Of a DNA stretch of 64,000 bases, positions 38,574 through 47,863 are shown in pieces (positions within the stretch are counted from its first letter, which is position 1; every line of letters begins with the position of its first letter). Made by a program: the position numbers and the translations under genes. The notes beneath the pieces were generated by a model, which searched no databases, was not told the DNA's origin, and worked only from the letters and a program-made list of their open reading frames with translations. This DNA comes from Xylanimonas protaetiae (GTDB taxonomy: Bacteria; Actinomycetota; Actinomycetes; Actinomycetales; Cellulomonadaceae): assembly GCF_004135385.1 (NCBI RefSeq), contig NZ_CP035493.1, positions 3,477,440 to 3,541,439 on the forward strand. Direction: 5' to 3'.

Positions 38574-40634
38574 GTGCCCGCCGTCGTGTCCGAAGCCGAG
38601 CTCGACCGGGAGCGGGCGCACCTGGAGCGTGCACGCGAGGAGCTCGCCCGGATGCGCGAGCGCACGGCGAGCCTGAAGGTCCACGCCGGGGACCGGATCA
38701 GCGCCGAGGCGCTGGAGGTCACGCTGGCCCGCCGCCTGGCACAGCTCGCCGACGACCCCCACGTGCCGCTCTTCTTCGGCCGCCTCGACCACGACGAGGC
38801 GTCCGGGGGCGAGGTCTTCCACGTCGGGCGGCGGCACGTGTCGGACACGGCCGGCGACCCGCTCGTCGTGGACTGGCGCGCCCCGGTGAGCGCGGCGTTC
38901 TACCGCGCCACGCGCGACGACCCGATGGGCGTGGCGGTCCGCCGCCGGTACGGCTTCGCGCGCGGGGCGCTCACCGGGTTCGAGGACGAGGCGCTGTCAG
39001 GCCCTGCCGCGACCGACGGCGAGCGCTCCCAGATCCTCGAGGACGAGATCGAGCGCCCGCGCACCGGCCCGATGCGGGACATCGTGGCCACCATCCAGCC
39101 GGAGCAGGACGTCATCGTCCGCTCCGGCCTGGACCGCACCGTCGTCGTGCAGGGCGCACCGGGCACGGGCAAGACGGCGGTGGGCCTGCACCGGGCCGCC
39201 TACCTGCTGTACGCGCACCGCGAGCAGGTCACGCGGCGCGGCATGACCGTCGTCGGGCCGAACGCGAGCTTCCTGCGCTACATCCGCGACGTGCTCCCCG
39301 CGCTCGGCGAGGTCGACGCCACGCAGACCACCATCGAGGAGCTGGTCGGCGCGCACGCGCGCCTTCGCGGCACCGAGCCGGCCGACGTCGCCCGGCTCAA
39401 GGGCGACGCCCGGCTGGCGCAGGTGCTGCGCCGCGCCGTCTGGTCGCACCTCGCCGACCCGACCGAGGCGCTCGTGCTGCCGCGCGGGTCGCAGCGCTGG
39501 CGCGTGCCCGCGCACGAGGCCCGCGCGGCCGTCGCGCACGTGGTGGGCCGCGACCTGCGCTACGACGCGGGCCGCGAGCAGCTGCGGTACGCGCTCGCCC
39601 ACCGGATCCTGCAGCAGATCGAGGCCAGCGGCGACGCGCTCGACGACCGCGCCTGGGACGTCCTGGCGCGCACCAAGCCCGTCAAGGACTACACGGCCAC
39701 GCTGTGGCCCGTGCTCACTCCCACGCGGCTGCTCCACCGCCTGCTCGCGGACCCCGAGCTCCTCGCCCAGGCGTCCGACGGCGTCCTGACCGACGCCGAG
39801 CAGCAGGCGCTCACCTGGGCGCAGCCGCCGCGGACCCCCGGCGCGGCCCGGTGGACGCTCGCCGACCTCGTGCTGCTCGACGAGCTCGCCGACCTGCTCG
39901 AGCGGGCGCCGTCGGTGGCGCACGTCGTCGTCGACGAGGCGCAGGACCTGTCGCCGATGATGCTGCGCGCCCTCGGCCGCCGCGCCCGCACCGGCTCGCT
40001 GACCGTGCTGGGCGACCTCGCGCAGGGCACCACGCCGTGGGCCGTGCGCTCCTGGGCCGACGCCCTCGACCACCTTGGCAAGCCCGACGGGCACGTCGAG
40101 CAGCTCACCGCGGGCTTCCGCGTGCCCGGCGACGTCATCGAGTACGCGGCGCGCCTCCTGCCACAGATCGCCCCCGAGCTCGCACCGCCCGTGGCGGTGC
40201 GCCGCGCCCGCGGCGACCTGCTGCTCACCACGGCCCCGGCCGTCGACCTGGTCCGGACCGCGCTCGCCCGCGCCGGGTCCGTCGGGCTGATCGTGCCCGA
40301 CGCCGGGGTGGCCGCCGCCTGCCGGACGCTCGCCGCCGCAGGGCTGGCGTTCGCCGTCGTCGGCGACGAGGACGGCGGGACGACGGGCGACGGCGACGCC
40401 ACGGAGTTCGACGCGCGCCTCGACCTGGTGCCAGCCTCGCTCGCCAAGGGCCTGGAGTTCGACCACGTCGTCCTCGACGACCCCGCGGGGATCGTCGCAG
40501 GGGAGGCCGACCGCGAGTCCGGCCTGCGACGCCTGTACGTCTGTCTGACCCGCGCCGTCACGTCCCTGGCGGTGCGGCACGCCGACGACCTGCCTGTCGA
40601 GCTGGACGGGCCGGTGCGGCACGCCGACGCGTAG
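38574..40634 (+). CDS. HelD/HelR-type UvrD-like helicase, RNA polymerase-associated
   Basis: A 686-residue SF1 ATPase. An Arg/Glu-rich coiled coil (residues about 6-35) is followed by VVDWRAPVSAAFYRA, Walker A QGAPGTGKTAVGLHR (194-201), Walker B VVVDEAQDLSPMMLRALGRR, and the C-terminal motif LRRLYVCLTRAV. This is the layout of HelD/HelR factors, which remove stalled RNA polymerase and, for HelR, displace rifamycin. GTG 38574 has GGAGG seven bases upstream. Single-gene unit between two convergent or terminator boundaries. Helicase family is sure; the polymerase role is by family. Confidence 0.85.
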   Translation: MPAVVSEAELDRERAHLERAREELARMRERTASLKVHAGDRISAEALEVTLARRLAQLADDPHVPLFFGRLDHDEASGGEVFHVGRRHVSDTAGDPLVVDWRAPVSAAFYRATRDDPMGVAVRRRYGFARGALTGFEDEALSGPAATDGERSQILEDEIERPRTGPMRDIVATIQPEQDVIVRSGLDRTVVVQGAPGTGKTAVGLHRAAYLLYAHREQVTRRGMTVVGPNASFLRYIRDVLPALGEVDATQTTIEELVGAHARLRGTEPADVARLKGDARLAQVLRRAVWSHLADPTEALVLPRGSQRWRVPAHEARAAVAHVVGRDLRYDAGREQLRYALAHRILQQIEASGDALDDRAWDVLARTKPVKDYTATLWPVLTPTRLLHRLLADPELLAQASDGVLTDAEQQALTWAQPPRTPGAARWTLADLVLLDELADLLERAPSVAHVVVDEAQDLSPMMLRALGRRARTGSLTVLGDLAQGTTPWAVRSWADALDHLGKPDGHVEQLTAGFRVPGDVIEYAARLLPQIAPELAPPVAVRRARGDLLLTTAPAVDLVRTALARAGSVGLIVPDAGVAAACRTLAAAGLAFAVVGDEDGGTTGDGDATEFDARLDLVPASLAKGLEFDHVVLDDPAGIVAGEADRESGLRRLYVCLTRAVTSLAVRHADDLPVELDGPVRHADA

Positions 40635-40725
40635 GTGCAGGTCGGGGGCGGGGGCGCGGTGCAGCAGCAGTGGGCAGTGGGCAGTGACGAGACCCGTCTG
40701 ACCAGCGACGGCACGAAGGCTCGAG

Positions 40726-40941
40726 CTACCGAGCGGAGGACATCTTCTGGATCGCCTGACGTGAGACGCCGAGCTCTCGGGCAATGTCCGCCTGTGCGTA
40801 GCCCAGGCCCGTCAGCTCTTCGACGAGCTCGGCCCGCCGCCCCGAGAGGTCGCGCGCGACACGAGCGTGCTCCAGTGCTTCAAGGCGAACGCGCTTGAGC
40901 TCGTCGAACGTGTCGCGGTGTTCCGGCTGGATCGTCTTCAT
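40726..40941 (-). CDS. Small helix-turn-helix protein, probable autoregulator
   Basis: A 71-residue protein: an N-terminal charged helix (EHRDTFDELKRVRLEALEHARVARDL) followed by a sigma-4/resolvase-like HTH, LGYAQADIARELGVSRQAIQKM. ATG 40941 is used; the open frame continues upstream through two operator-like palindromes that would then be coding, which is unlikely. It has no dimer or ligand domain beyond the helix. It lies just outside the tRNA-flanked island. It could be a phage-like or antitoxin-like repressor; no toxin partner is seen. Confidence 0.7.
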   Translation of the reverse strand: MKTIQPEHRDTFDELKRVRLEALEHARVARDLSGRRAELVEELTGLGYAQADIARELGVSRQAIQKMSSAR

Positions 40942-40948
40942 GGCCCCA

Positions 40949-40987
40949 GTTGACAACCACTGGTTGTCAACTGTCAACCCCTGGTTG
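40949..40987 (-). promoter_or_regulatory. Twin palindromic operators upstream of the small HTH gene
   Basis: A perfect 23-bp palindrome, arms GTTGACAACCA and TGGTTGTCAAC around one base, occupies 40949-40971 just upstream of the start. A second copy of its core, TCAACC-N3-GGTTGT, follows at 40974-40988, 21 bp away. Both fit the pattern ACAACC-N3-GGTTGT. Autoregulation by the HTH protein is the simplest reading. Confidence 0.75.
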
Positions 40988-41137
40988 TCGATCTTGATCC
41001 GCAAACCACCATCGACGCGCTGCAACCTGAGCGGGTCGTCGCGCACTCCAGGCCGAAGCGCCGGCCTGCGGCCAGCAACCACCGGCGGGGCTGGCTGCCC
41101 AGACCGCGCATGTCGCGGGTTCGAGCATCGAACATCG

Positions 41138-41179
41138 GGTGGGCCCGGCCGGTCTCGAACCGACGACATCCACGGTGTA
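41138..41179 (-). repeat. Distal att copy: 3' half of tRNA-Val
   Basis: Forty-two bases identical to 62241-62282, i.e. tRNA-Val from the TAC anticodon through the T-arm to the acceptor end, but followed by unrelated sequence so that no tRNA can form. It marks the far boundary of the island. Confidence 0.85.
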
Positions 41180-41415
41180 GCCCGCAGAACTACCGCTGAC
41201 CTGCATGTTCACTACCGCTGCGCGCTCCGCGGGGTCCTGGCGGGGCCAGGCGCCACAGTGCGTGCGCATGGCTCTAGGTTGACACACCGTGATGACCGCG
41301 ACACGCCTCGAGGTCCGCGGCTCTGCGCGTGGCTGGGACCACGCGCGCAAACGGTAGCCGCTTCCTGGGCGGGTCCGAGACGCGAGTCCCGTGGTCGCAT
41401 CGAACGGGACGTGGG

Positions 41416-42543
41416 CTACGGCACGCGCAGAATGCGGACGGGGTCGCGCCGGGAGGCTAGGACGGCGGGTGGTGTGGCGCCGATGAACGCGGCGAGGACG
41501 GTGAGTGTGGCGTTCCCGACCACGTAGGACGCGGTGGGCAGGGACCCTGTGGTGGCGACGAGAGCGAGTCCTGCGGCGGTGCCGACGAGAGCGCCTGCAG
41601 TGGCTGCGAAGCCGGTGTGGGTCAGGACGAGGATGACGATTACGGTGCGGGATGCACCGAGCGCCCGGCGGCGGCCGAAGTCGCGGCGGCGGGCGGCGAC
41701 CATGGCGAGCATCGTGATCGAGACGACGATGACGCCGACGACGAGGACGCCTGCTTGCAGCTGCCGGGCGCCGGCGCCGAGCCGTCCGGAGACGACCTCG
41801 CGCAGCTCGCGCACGGCGGTGGGTTCCTCGATGGTGACCTGGGAGGGGTCGGTGGCCCGCATCGCGGCTGCGACGGACCGGCTCACCGAGGGGACCGCGG
41901 CGGCGGACGAGGCAGCGACAAACATGAACCGCAGGGGTTCGGTGGTGGCGGGGTCGGCGGTGATCAGGACGGTGTCGGCGAAGCGTTCGAGCCCGCCGGT
42001 CAGGCGCACGACGCCGACGACCGCCGCCTGCTGGGACGGTGTGGTGACGGGGCCGGCGCCGGAGGTCAGGCCCAGGGTGCGGGCGGCGCCTTTGCCGGCG
42101 ACGGCTTCGCCGGGGTGTTGGGGCAGGCGGCCGACGAGGAGGTCGGTATCGGGTGGCAGGGCGCCCACCAGGACGCGGACGGGCACGCCGGTGGGCAGGC
42201 GGCCGGTCGTGGAGCCGGGGGCCTCGATGACGGCGTCGGTCGCGCCGCCGAACCCGACTGCCCAGTCGACGCCGTCGATCGAGGCGAGCGCCGGGACGGA
42301 CTCGGCGGCGATCCCGGCCTGCCCGCCGGGGTCGGTCACGGCGATGAGGCGGGAGCCGGTGTCGTCGATGGCGGCGAGGACCTGGTGCTCGGTGGCGGCG
42401 GTGCGCCCGGCGGTGGCGAGCACCACGAGGCACACGAGTGCGACGACGAGGGCCGCCGATGCGGACGCGACGGGCTGAGCCAGGACGGCGACGGCGCCGT
42501 CGCGCAGCAGGGCGCGGGGGCGCGGGAAGCCGGGCTTGGTCAT
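41416..42543 (-). CDS. MacB/FtsX-type ABC permease, cassette A
   Basis: A 375-residue permease: one N-terminal helix (ASAALVVALVCLVVLATAG), a periplasmic-type domain of about 210 residues, then three helices around DFGRRRALGASRTVIVILVLTHTG, ending with DPVRILRVP. ATG 42543 overlaps the ATPase stop (ATGA). It is the last gene of the minus-strand cassette: peptide, lipoprotein, peptidoglycan-binding adaptor, ATPase, permease. It is clearly paralogous to the permease at 46727-47863, sharing DFGRRRALGA and the RILRVP end. Exported substrate is inferred to be the cassette peptide. Confidence 0.85.
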   Translation of the reverse strand: MTKPGFPRPRALLRDGAVAVLAQPVASASAALVVALVCLVVLATAGRTAATEHQVLAAIDDTGSRLIAVTDPGGQAGIAAESVPALASIDGVDWAVGFGGATDAVIEAPGSTTGRLPTGVPVRVLVGALPPDTDLLVGRLPQHPGEAVAGKGAARTLGLTSGAGPVTTPSQQAAVVGVVRLTGGLERFADTVLITADPATTEPLRFMFVAASSAAAVPSVSRSVAAAMRATDPSQVTIEEPTAVRELREVVSGRLGAGARQLQAGVLVVGVIVVSITMLAMVAARRRDFGRRRALGASRTVIVILVLTHTGFAATAGALVGTAAGLALVATTGSLPTASYVVGNATLTVLAAFIGATPPAVLASRRDPVRILRVP

Positions 42544-43214
42544 GCGACGACGACGATGCGGTGGGCGAGCGCGGCGAGGGTCTGGTCGTGGGTGGCGATG
42601 ACGACGGTGGCGCCGCGGGCGGCGTGATCGGCCAGCGCGTCCCACACGATGCGCGCGGAGTCGGCGTCGAGGTTGCCGGTGGGTTCGTCACCGAACACGA
42701 TCTCGGGCTCGGTGACCAGTGCCCGGCACAGGGCGACGCGCTGCGCCTGCCCGCCGGAGACCTCACCGGGGCGGTGCGCGGCACGGTGGGCGATGCCGAA
42801 CCGCTCGAGGAGCTCGAGGGCGCGAGAGCGAGCGACGACGGCGTCGATGCCTGCGAACAACGCGGACTCGCACACGTTGTCGAGCACGGTGCGGGACGGG
42901 TCGAGCATCGCGTCCTGGAACACGAAGCCGGAGTACGCGGCGCGCATGCGGGCACGTTCTCCGTCGGGCAGGTTCTCGACCGCGCGCCCGTCCCAGGTGA
43001 TCGACCCGGCGGTGGCGGGCAGCAGCAGGGACAGCAGGTAGAGCAGGGTCGACTTGCCCGCCCCGGACGCCCCGGTCAACGTGGTGACCTGCCCGGGCTG
43101 GAGCTCCAGGTTCAGGCTGGTCAGGATGCGTTCTCCGCCGCGCCGGTAGGCGAAGGACAGGTCGTGGGTGCCCAGTGCGACCCCGGCGAGGGAACGCGTG
43201 GCGGCGACGCTCAT
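42540..43214 (-). CDS. ABC transporter ATP-binding protein, cassette A
   Basis: A 224-residue LolD/MacB-type ATPase: Walker [11 protein letters not shown]-loop [13 protein letters not shown], signature [15 protein letters not shown], Walker [14 protein letters not shown]-loop [10 protein letters not shown] 43214 overlaps the adaptor gene stop and its own stop overlaps the permease, so the exporter is one translational unit. It is very similar in layout to the ATPase at 47860-48552. Confidence 0.92.
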   Translation of the reverse strand: MSVAATRSLAGVALGTHDLSFAYRRGGERILTSLNLELQPGQVTTLTGASGAGKSTLLYLLSLLLPATAGSITWDGRAVENLPDGERARMRAAYSGFVFQDAMLDPSRTVLDNVCESALFAGIDAVVARSRALELLERFGIAHRAAHRPGEVSGGQAQRVALCRALVTEPEIVFGDEPTGNLDADSARIVWDALADHAARGATVVIATHDQTLAALAHRIVVVA

Positions 43215-44278
43215 GAGGCGTCGGCAAAGAGCTTCACGACGTCTCCGACGGTGAGCCCGTCGACGATCGCACGCGAGGCGTCTACCGCGGTGACGGTGAC
43301 CGGGACGTGCCCACCGTCCGGTGTGACGACGAACCGTGACCCGTCCGGCCCGGTGCCGAGCGCGGCAGGCGGGACCGAGGGGCCGGTGACCAGGTCGGAC
43401 AGGAGCACGCTCCCTGGGAACGTGGTGTCCTTCCCCGTCACGGGAACCAGGTCGCACTCGGCGCCGCAGACGGGACCGCCGTCGGCGGCGGCCAGGTCCA
43501 GCACGACGCCGCCCGCCTCGGTCTGCGTCGACCCGGACACGACCGCAACCCACGGGTCGGCGCCCGGCTCGGGCTCGATCTCGACCCGCTGGCCCGTCAC
43601 CGGCACCACGCCAGGCTGCGTCGTCCCGCCTAACGACATCGTGAACCGCGGTGCCGCATCGACCACGGCGACCGTCGCCGTCCCCGGCGTCAGGATCGCG
43701 CCGACGACGACGTCACCGGTCAGGAACACCCGCGCGGGCAAGGACGGGACGAACACCAGGTCGCCCGCGGCGCCCACGCCCGTCTGTAGCACGCCGAGCG
43801 CACGCTGCCACGCCTTGACCGCCGTCACGGTCCGGGCGTCGAAGCGTCCGCCGGCCTCACCTGCCAGGTACCCGCCCGCGACCAGGAACCGCTGGACCTG
43901 GGCCACGTCCTCCCCACGCGCGTCCCGCCCCAGGTCACGGAACGCCGGTACCGTGCCCTGCGCCACGACGGCGGGTCTCAGGTCGACCTCGTACAGCACA
44001 TCGCCTGCGGACACCTGCCGACCCTGCTCGACGTCGATGCTCGTGACCGTACCCGCGGTCGCCGGAGCCGGAACCGGGGTCGTACCCCACCGCGCCGTCA
44101 CCGGCAGGCTCAACGTCTGCCCAATCGTGCCCTCAACCACGGTGAACGTCGCCACCGGAACGTCCTCGGCCGCCGCCCGCGGCGGCACGAACGTCGCCCG
44201 CCCCGCCACCGCACCAACACCCAACGCCGCAACGACCGCGCCGATCCACCCGGCCCTCGCCCACGCAGTACGCGTCAC
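43211..44278 (-). CDS. Peptidoglycan-binding / HlyD-like adaptor, cassette A
   Basis: A 355-residue envelope protein: short cytoplasmic end, signal-anchor helix (GWIGAVVAALGVGAVAGRA), a biotinyl-lipoyl/HlyD-like segment (PATAGTVTSIDVEQGRQVSAGDVLYEVD), then an embedded PG_binding_1 domain (EDVAQVQRFLVAGGYLAGEAGGRFDARTV...AVKAWQ), and a second HlyD part with the pair CGAEC. Such adaptors link MacB-type permeases to the cell wall in Gram-positive bacteria. GTG 44278 is chosen over the longer frame that overlaps the lipoprotein gene. The ribosome site is weak. Confidence 0.8.
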   Translation of the reverse strand: MTRTAWARAGWIGAVVAALGVGAVAGRATFVPPRAAAEDVPVATFTVVEGTIGQTLSLPVTARWGTTPVPAPATAGTVTSIDVEQGRQVSAGDVLYEVDLRPAVVAQGTVPAFRDLGRDARGEDVAQVQRFLVAGGYLAGEAGGRFDARTVTAVKAWQRALGVLQTGVGAAGDLVFVPSLPARVFLTGDVVVGAILTPGTATVAVVDAAPRFTMSLGGTTQPGVVPVTGQRVEIEPEPGADPWVAVVSGSTQTEAGGVVLDLAAADGGPVCGAECDLVPVTGKDTTFPGSVLLSDLVTGPSVPPAALGTGPDGSRFVVTPDGGHVPVTVTAVDASRAIVDGLTVGDVVKLFADAS

Positions 44279-44297
44279 CGGGCCGCCCCCGGAACCG

Positions 44298-44900
44298 TCA
44301 GAACCATGGCTGCGGGCACTCCTTCTCCAGCTCTGCCGTCGGCGCGACCTCGAGGTACGGCAGCCACAACGACTCGCCCGGCTCAAGGGTCCCCGAGGCG
44401 TTCTTCAACGCCAGATCCACCCAGGTGTCCTCCGACGGCGCCTCGGACACCGTGCGCCCCTGCGCCCTCAGACACGCGGCCACGTCAACCCACCGGCCGT
44501 ACTCCTGACGCGCGGTCGACTCGGTGTACTCCACCGGCTCGCCCGCACCCGAACACTGCGCGAAGTCCGCATCGAACCGGTCAGAGTCCTCGTCCTTGTC
44601 CCCGACCACGCTCGCGTCGGGCAGCACTGTCACCGCCCACCCCTTGGCGTCCAGGCACGACTGCAGCGCCAGGACCGCCTCCTCACGGTTCTGCACCGCC
44701 TCAGCCATCCATGCAGGCCGCACCCACGCCACATCGGCGTCGTCCACCTCAGGCGTCGCGCACCCGGCCAACGCGGACACGAGAGCGGCAGCCCCGCACA
44801 CCACCGCGATGAGCCGACGCGGAGAGGCCTGCACCGCGGCAGCTCGCCGCCGTGCGAACCTCTCGCTGTCGACGCCTCTGCGAGGCAAATGACGCGTCAC
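44298..44900 (-). CDS. Lipoprotein with WMA/PSEE motifs, cassette A (paralogue 1)
   Basis: A 200-residue protein of unknown family. A basic N terminus and hydrophobic stretch lead to the lipobox ALAGC. The mature part has VRPAWMAEAVQNREEAV, four cysteines, and CLRAQGRTVSEAPSEDTWVD, then ECPQPWF at the end. The same signposts (WMA, PSEE-x-W, late Cys) recur in the lipoproteins at 46136-46711 and 49621-50235, so they form one family. GTG 44900 overlaps the stop of the secreted peptide gene, so the two are co-translated. An immunity or chaperone role beside an exported peptide is an inference. Confidence 0.72.
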   Translation of the reverse strand: MTRHLPRRGVDSERFARRRAAAVQASPRRLIAVVCGAAALVSALAGCATPEVDDADVAWVRPAWMAEAVQNREEAVLALQSCLDAKGWAVTVLPDASVVGDKDEDSDRFDADFAQCSGAGEPVEYTESTARQEYGRWVDVAACLRAQGRTVSEAPSEDTWVDLALKNASGTLEPGESLWLPYLEVAPTAELEKECPQPWF

Positions 44901-45259
44901 ACGCCGTGGCACTGCCGCTCCGGCTGTCGGTTGTTGGTGAACGTGCCGCTGGCTCCCACCGATGCGCTGTTGTTCGTCTGTGAGCCTGTGAGGGACGTGT
45001 TCACGTAGTTGCCAGTTGACGGGCGGGAGAAGTTCTGCGTGTGCCCGTCGTACTCGTGCACGACCGCAGAACTGTTCGTCGTCCACGAGAAGAGGTGGAC
45101 GGTGAGACCGCTGGAGCAGTTGAGCGGGCTGTCGATCGCCCAACCAGCGGCTGAAGCCGGTGCCGCGAAGACCCTGGCTGCCGCTGCGACGAATGCGAGA
45201 ACCGCGGCGGCAACGCCGCCGCGCCGGACGGTCTCGCCCCTCATGATCGGAGACTTCAT
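44897..45259 (-). CDS. Secreted small peptide, cassette A
   Basis: A 120-residue precursor. A basic start (MRGETVRRGG) and hydrophobic stretch end at ASA-AG, leaving a mature chain of about 82 residues that begins GWAIDSPLNC and ends QCHGV. It is rich in Asn, Ser, Thr and Gly, with only two cysteines near its two ends, suggesting one long disulfide. ATG 45259 has GGGAAGGAAG upstream; M6 is an alternative. It is the first gene of cassette A and resembles in design, not in obvious sequence, the peptide at 50235-50549. Bacteriocin-like activity is a hypothesis. Confidence 0.7.
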   Translation of the reverse strand: MKSPIMRGETVRRGGVAAAVLAFVAAAARVFAAPASAAGWAIDSPLNCSSGLTVHLFSWTTNSSAVVHEYDGHTQNFSRPSTGNYVNTSLTGSQTNNSASVGASGTFTNNRQPERQCHGV

Positions 45260-46135
45260 ATGTGCTTCCTTCCCCGTTGTAGTTGCACATCAGGCGACCC
45301 GACCCACGACTACATCGCCTATCAACGACGGCGACGCCGACCGGGGCGGCGAGAAGGGCAAGTGCGACCACCGCGACTGAAAGTATCCGTTTCATCGTTC
45401 GACGTCATCGAGACGGACTTCCGGCCATAGACCGAACGTGAGCCACCTTCGCGCATGCGCACGAACGCCTGGGAACGCCACCGCCATCGAAGGACGGCAG
45501 GTCCGCGCGCCCTCCGTATGCGCCGTTCGCGCGCCCACCGGCGAGCAGCCATCCTCGGCGACGAGCTCGCGTTCATGCCGCTGAACTGCAGGAACACCGT
45601 GCGTGCAGGCTCACGTGAGGTGGTGTCGTAGACCGAGTTCGAGGGCACGAGGCGCCCCTCGCCACGTGCCCGTTTCGGGGGTCGCGGCGTCGACGGCAAC
45701 CGTCGAACCGCAGGGCTCACAGCGCGCTCGCGGGACCGGTACCTCGGGTAGCCCGTGCAGATGTTTCATTCATATGGATGACGCCATCAGCACTCCGCGG
45801 TCCATCACTCACGGACGGAACTAACTCGCCCCTGTGGTCCCGGACACCTCATGGGTTGCGTCCGACCGCTTCGGTCTAGTCAGCGGGTTCAGCCGTTGCG
45901 CAACGACTCCATCGAGATATGCCCGGCACCTCTCGGCTTTGCCCTTGACCTCCGGGTCCGCCCGCTAGCTTCGATCTTTCATCGGGCCGGTAATGCCGAG
46001 CGAGGCCCGGTCGCTCGCACCGTCTCGGTCACCAGCGCCCCACCGGCGTTCCCGACCGCGCCCAGAGCGCGGAGATAGTTCCGTGACGCCGTATCCGCGC
46101 GGGAACAACGCGAGCATCACGACCTGGCGAGTAGG
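45260..46135. other. Intergenic region between cassettes A and B
   Basis: No gene is convincing in these 876 bp, which are visibly less GC-rich than the flanks. The promoter of cassette A must lie in the first few hundred bases. A minus-strand frame starting at 45395 begins with a signal-peptide-like stretch (MKRILSVAVVALALLAAPVG) but runs out of character into the cassette A peptide gene. Confidence 0.5.
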
Positions 46136-46711
46136 TCAGAAACTCAGCGCCGCCGACGGACCGTCCTGCGTGCAGCGAGCATACAGAGCCTGGTACTCGG
46201 CGTCGTTTGCGAAGTCTGCGCTGTCAATGACGTCCTGGAACGGGACCCACGTGTCCGGTGAACGCTCAAGGACGTCCTCAACATAGGTCTCCTCGCTCGG
46301 CGGATCGGTTACCTCATACCCGGCGTCCTCGAGGCAAGCGGCGGTGTCAAGGGCATGGGAGTACCAGACCACAGCGTCCTCGCGCGACGGGATCCCCCGT
46401 TCGCCGTGCTTATCACCACACGCAGTCATCACCTCGCTGAACGCTCGGGCGGCGGCCTCACTCTGATCGTCGAAACGGTACGTTCCGTCGGCGGACGCCT
46501 CGACGTCCCAACCGGCATCCTTCAAGCAGGAGCTCATAGCCTCGGCGTACACCTCCTCGGACTGCCGTTTCTCGGCCATCCACCCCGGCTCCGTCCAGGC
46601 GACATCGGCCGTCTCGGGTGCCGCGCCACCCGAGCATGCGGCGACACCACACATCGCCGCCGTGGCGACAAGGACGGACATGAACCGGCGGGCGGAACTG
46701 TGCGCTGTCAT
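46136..46711 (-). CDS. Lipoprotein with WMA/PSEE motifs (paralogue 2), end of cassette B
   Basis: A 191-residue lipoprotein: basic start, hydrophobic core, lipobox GVAAC. Mature part contains EPGWMAEKRQSEEVYAEAMSSC, AACLEDAGYEVTDPPSEETYVED and a final Cys in ARC. It matches paralogues at 44298-44900 and 49621-50235 in order and spacing of motifs. ATG 46711 has AGGAG five bases before it and follows the permease stop by 15 bp, so it is the last gene of the cassette B operon, which therefore has two such lipoproteins. Confidence 0.75.
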   Translation of the reverse strand: MTAHSSARRFMSVLVATAAMCGVAACSGGAAPETADVAWTEPGWMAEKRQSEEVYAEAMSSCLKDAGWDVEASADGTYRFDDQSEAAARAFSEVMTACGDKHGERGIPSREDAVVWYSHALDTAACLEDAGYEVTDPPSEETYVEDVLERSPDTWVPFQDVIDSADFANDAEYQALYARCTQDGPSAALSF

Positions 46712-46726
46712 GTGGACTCCTGAGAG

Positions 46727-47863
46727 TTAGGGCACGCGGAGGATGCGCAGCGGGTCGCGGTGTGCGGCGCGGGTGGCGATGGGTGTGGCGGTGGTCACGG
46801 TGAGCAGGAGCGCGAGCCCGGCGACTCCGGCGACGAACCACCAAGAGGGCAGCGACCCAGTCGTGGCCGCGAGGGTGACGACGCCGGCGGCGGTGCCGAC
46901 GACGATCCCAGCGAGCGCACCGAGGGAGGACTGGGCGAGGGTCGTGGCGACGAGGGCGGAGCGGGTGGCCCCCAGGGCGCGGCGGCGGCCGAAGTCGCGG
47001 CGGCGTGACGCGGTCGCGGAGGCCATCGTCACGGCGATGATCGCGGCCCCCACGCCCATGACGACGGCCATGAGCTGTCGGGATGCGGCCCCGAGGCGTC
47101 CGGCGATGACGTCGCGCAGGGCGATGGCACCGGCCGGGGTCTCCACGGTCAGCGCGCTCGGGTCGAGGGCCGGGGTCGAGGTGCGCAGGACGGCTTCGAG
47201 CCGGTCGATGACGGCGACGTCGTCGGCCATGACGTACACGTACCGCAGGGTCTCGGCGTCCTCGGGCGCGGCGGCGATGAGGATGACGTCGTTGAGGTGC
47301 GCGAGCGGGCCGGTGGCCTCGAAGGCGCCCACGACGGCGACGGGGTCTTCGCCGGGGGCGCCGATGGGTCTGATGGTGCCGAGCCCGGGGCCGAGGTGCA
47401 GCACCGCGGTGACCCCTGTCCCGGCGATGGCCTCCCCGGGCCGGGGCGGGCGGCCCTGGACGATGGCGAGGTCGGCGGGCAGGTCCCCGACGACGGCCCG
47501 CGAGGCTGCGCGCCCGTCGGGCAGGGCGGGGTTGGTCACGTCGACGGCCTCGCCCAGCCCGAAGGCCCAGGTCGTGTCGGACAGCCCGGCGAGCCGGTGG
47601 GGGGCGGTGGCCTGGATGCCGGCCTTGCCGCCGTCGTCGGACAGGGCGATCAGGCGGGTGCCGGCGGAGTCGATCTGCTCGACGATGCGGGCCTCGCTAG
47701 CCGCGGACTGACCGGTGGTGACCAGCACAGCGAAACACACGACGGCGAGCACGACGGCGAGCGTGAGCGTCGTCGTGCGCTGGGCGCGGGCGCCGTCGAC
47801 GGCGTCGCGGGCCAGGTCCCGCACCCGCGGGATGCCCGACCACGTGTCCCGTGCCGGGCTCAT
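46727..47863 (-). CDS. MacB/FtsX-type ABC permease, cassette B
   Basis: A 378-residue permease with one N-terminal helix (LTLAVVLAVVCFAVLVTTG), a large outer domain, and three C-terminal helices bracketed by DFGRRRALGATRSALVATTLAQS and DPLRILRVP. Same architecture as the cassette A permease with clear but partial identity, so the two cassettes are diverged duplicates, not recent copies. ATG 47863 overlaps the ATPase stop. Confidence 0.86.
   Translation of the reverse strand: MSPARDTWSGIPRVRDLARDAVDGARAQRTTTLTLAVVLAVVCFAVLVTTGQSAASEARIVEQIDSAGTRLIALSDDGGKAGIQATAPHRLAGLSDTTWAFGLGEAVDVTNPALPDGRAASRAVVGDLPADLAIVQGRPPRPGEAIAGTGVTAVLHLGPGLGTIRPIGAPGEDPVAVVGAFEATGPLAHLNDVILIAAAPEDAETLRYVYVMADDVAVIDRLEAVLRTSTPALDPSALTVETPAGAIALRDVIAGRLGAASRQLMAVVMGVGAAIIAVTMASATASRRRDFGRRRALGATRSALVATTLAQSSLGALAGIVVGTAAGVVTLAATTGSLPSWWFVAGVAGLALLLTVTTATPIATRAAHRDPLRILRVP

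Noticed and set aside
45322-45720. 132-codon minus-strand frame upstream of cassette A
   Set aside because: Arg/Ser/Pro-rich composition, no ribosome site, no recognisable segment; probably part of the promoter region.
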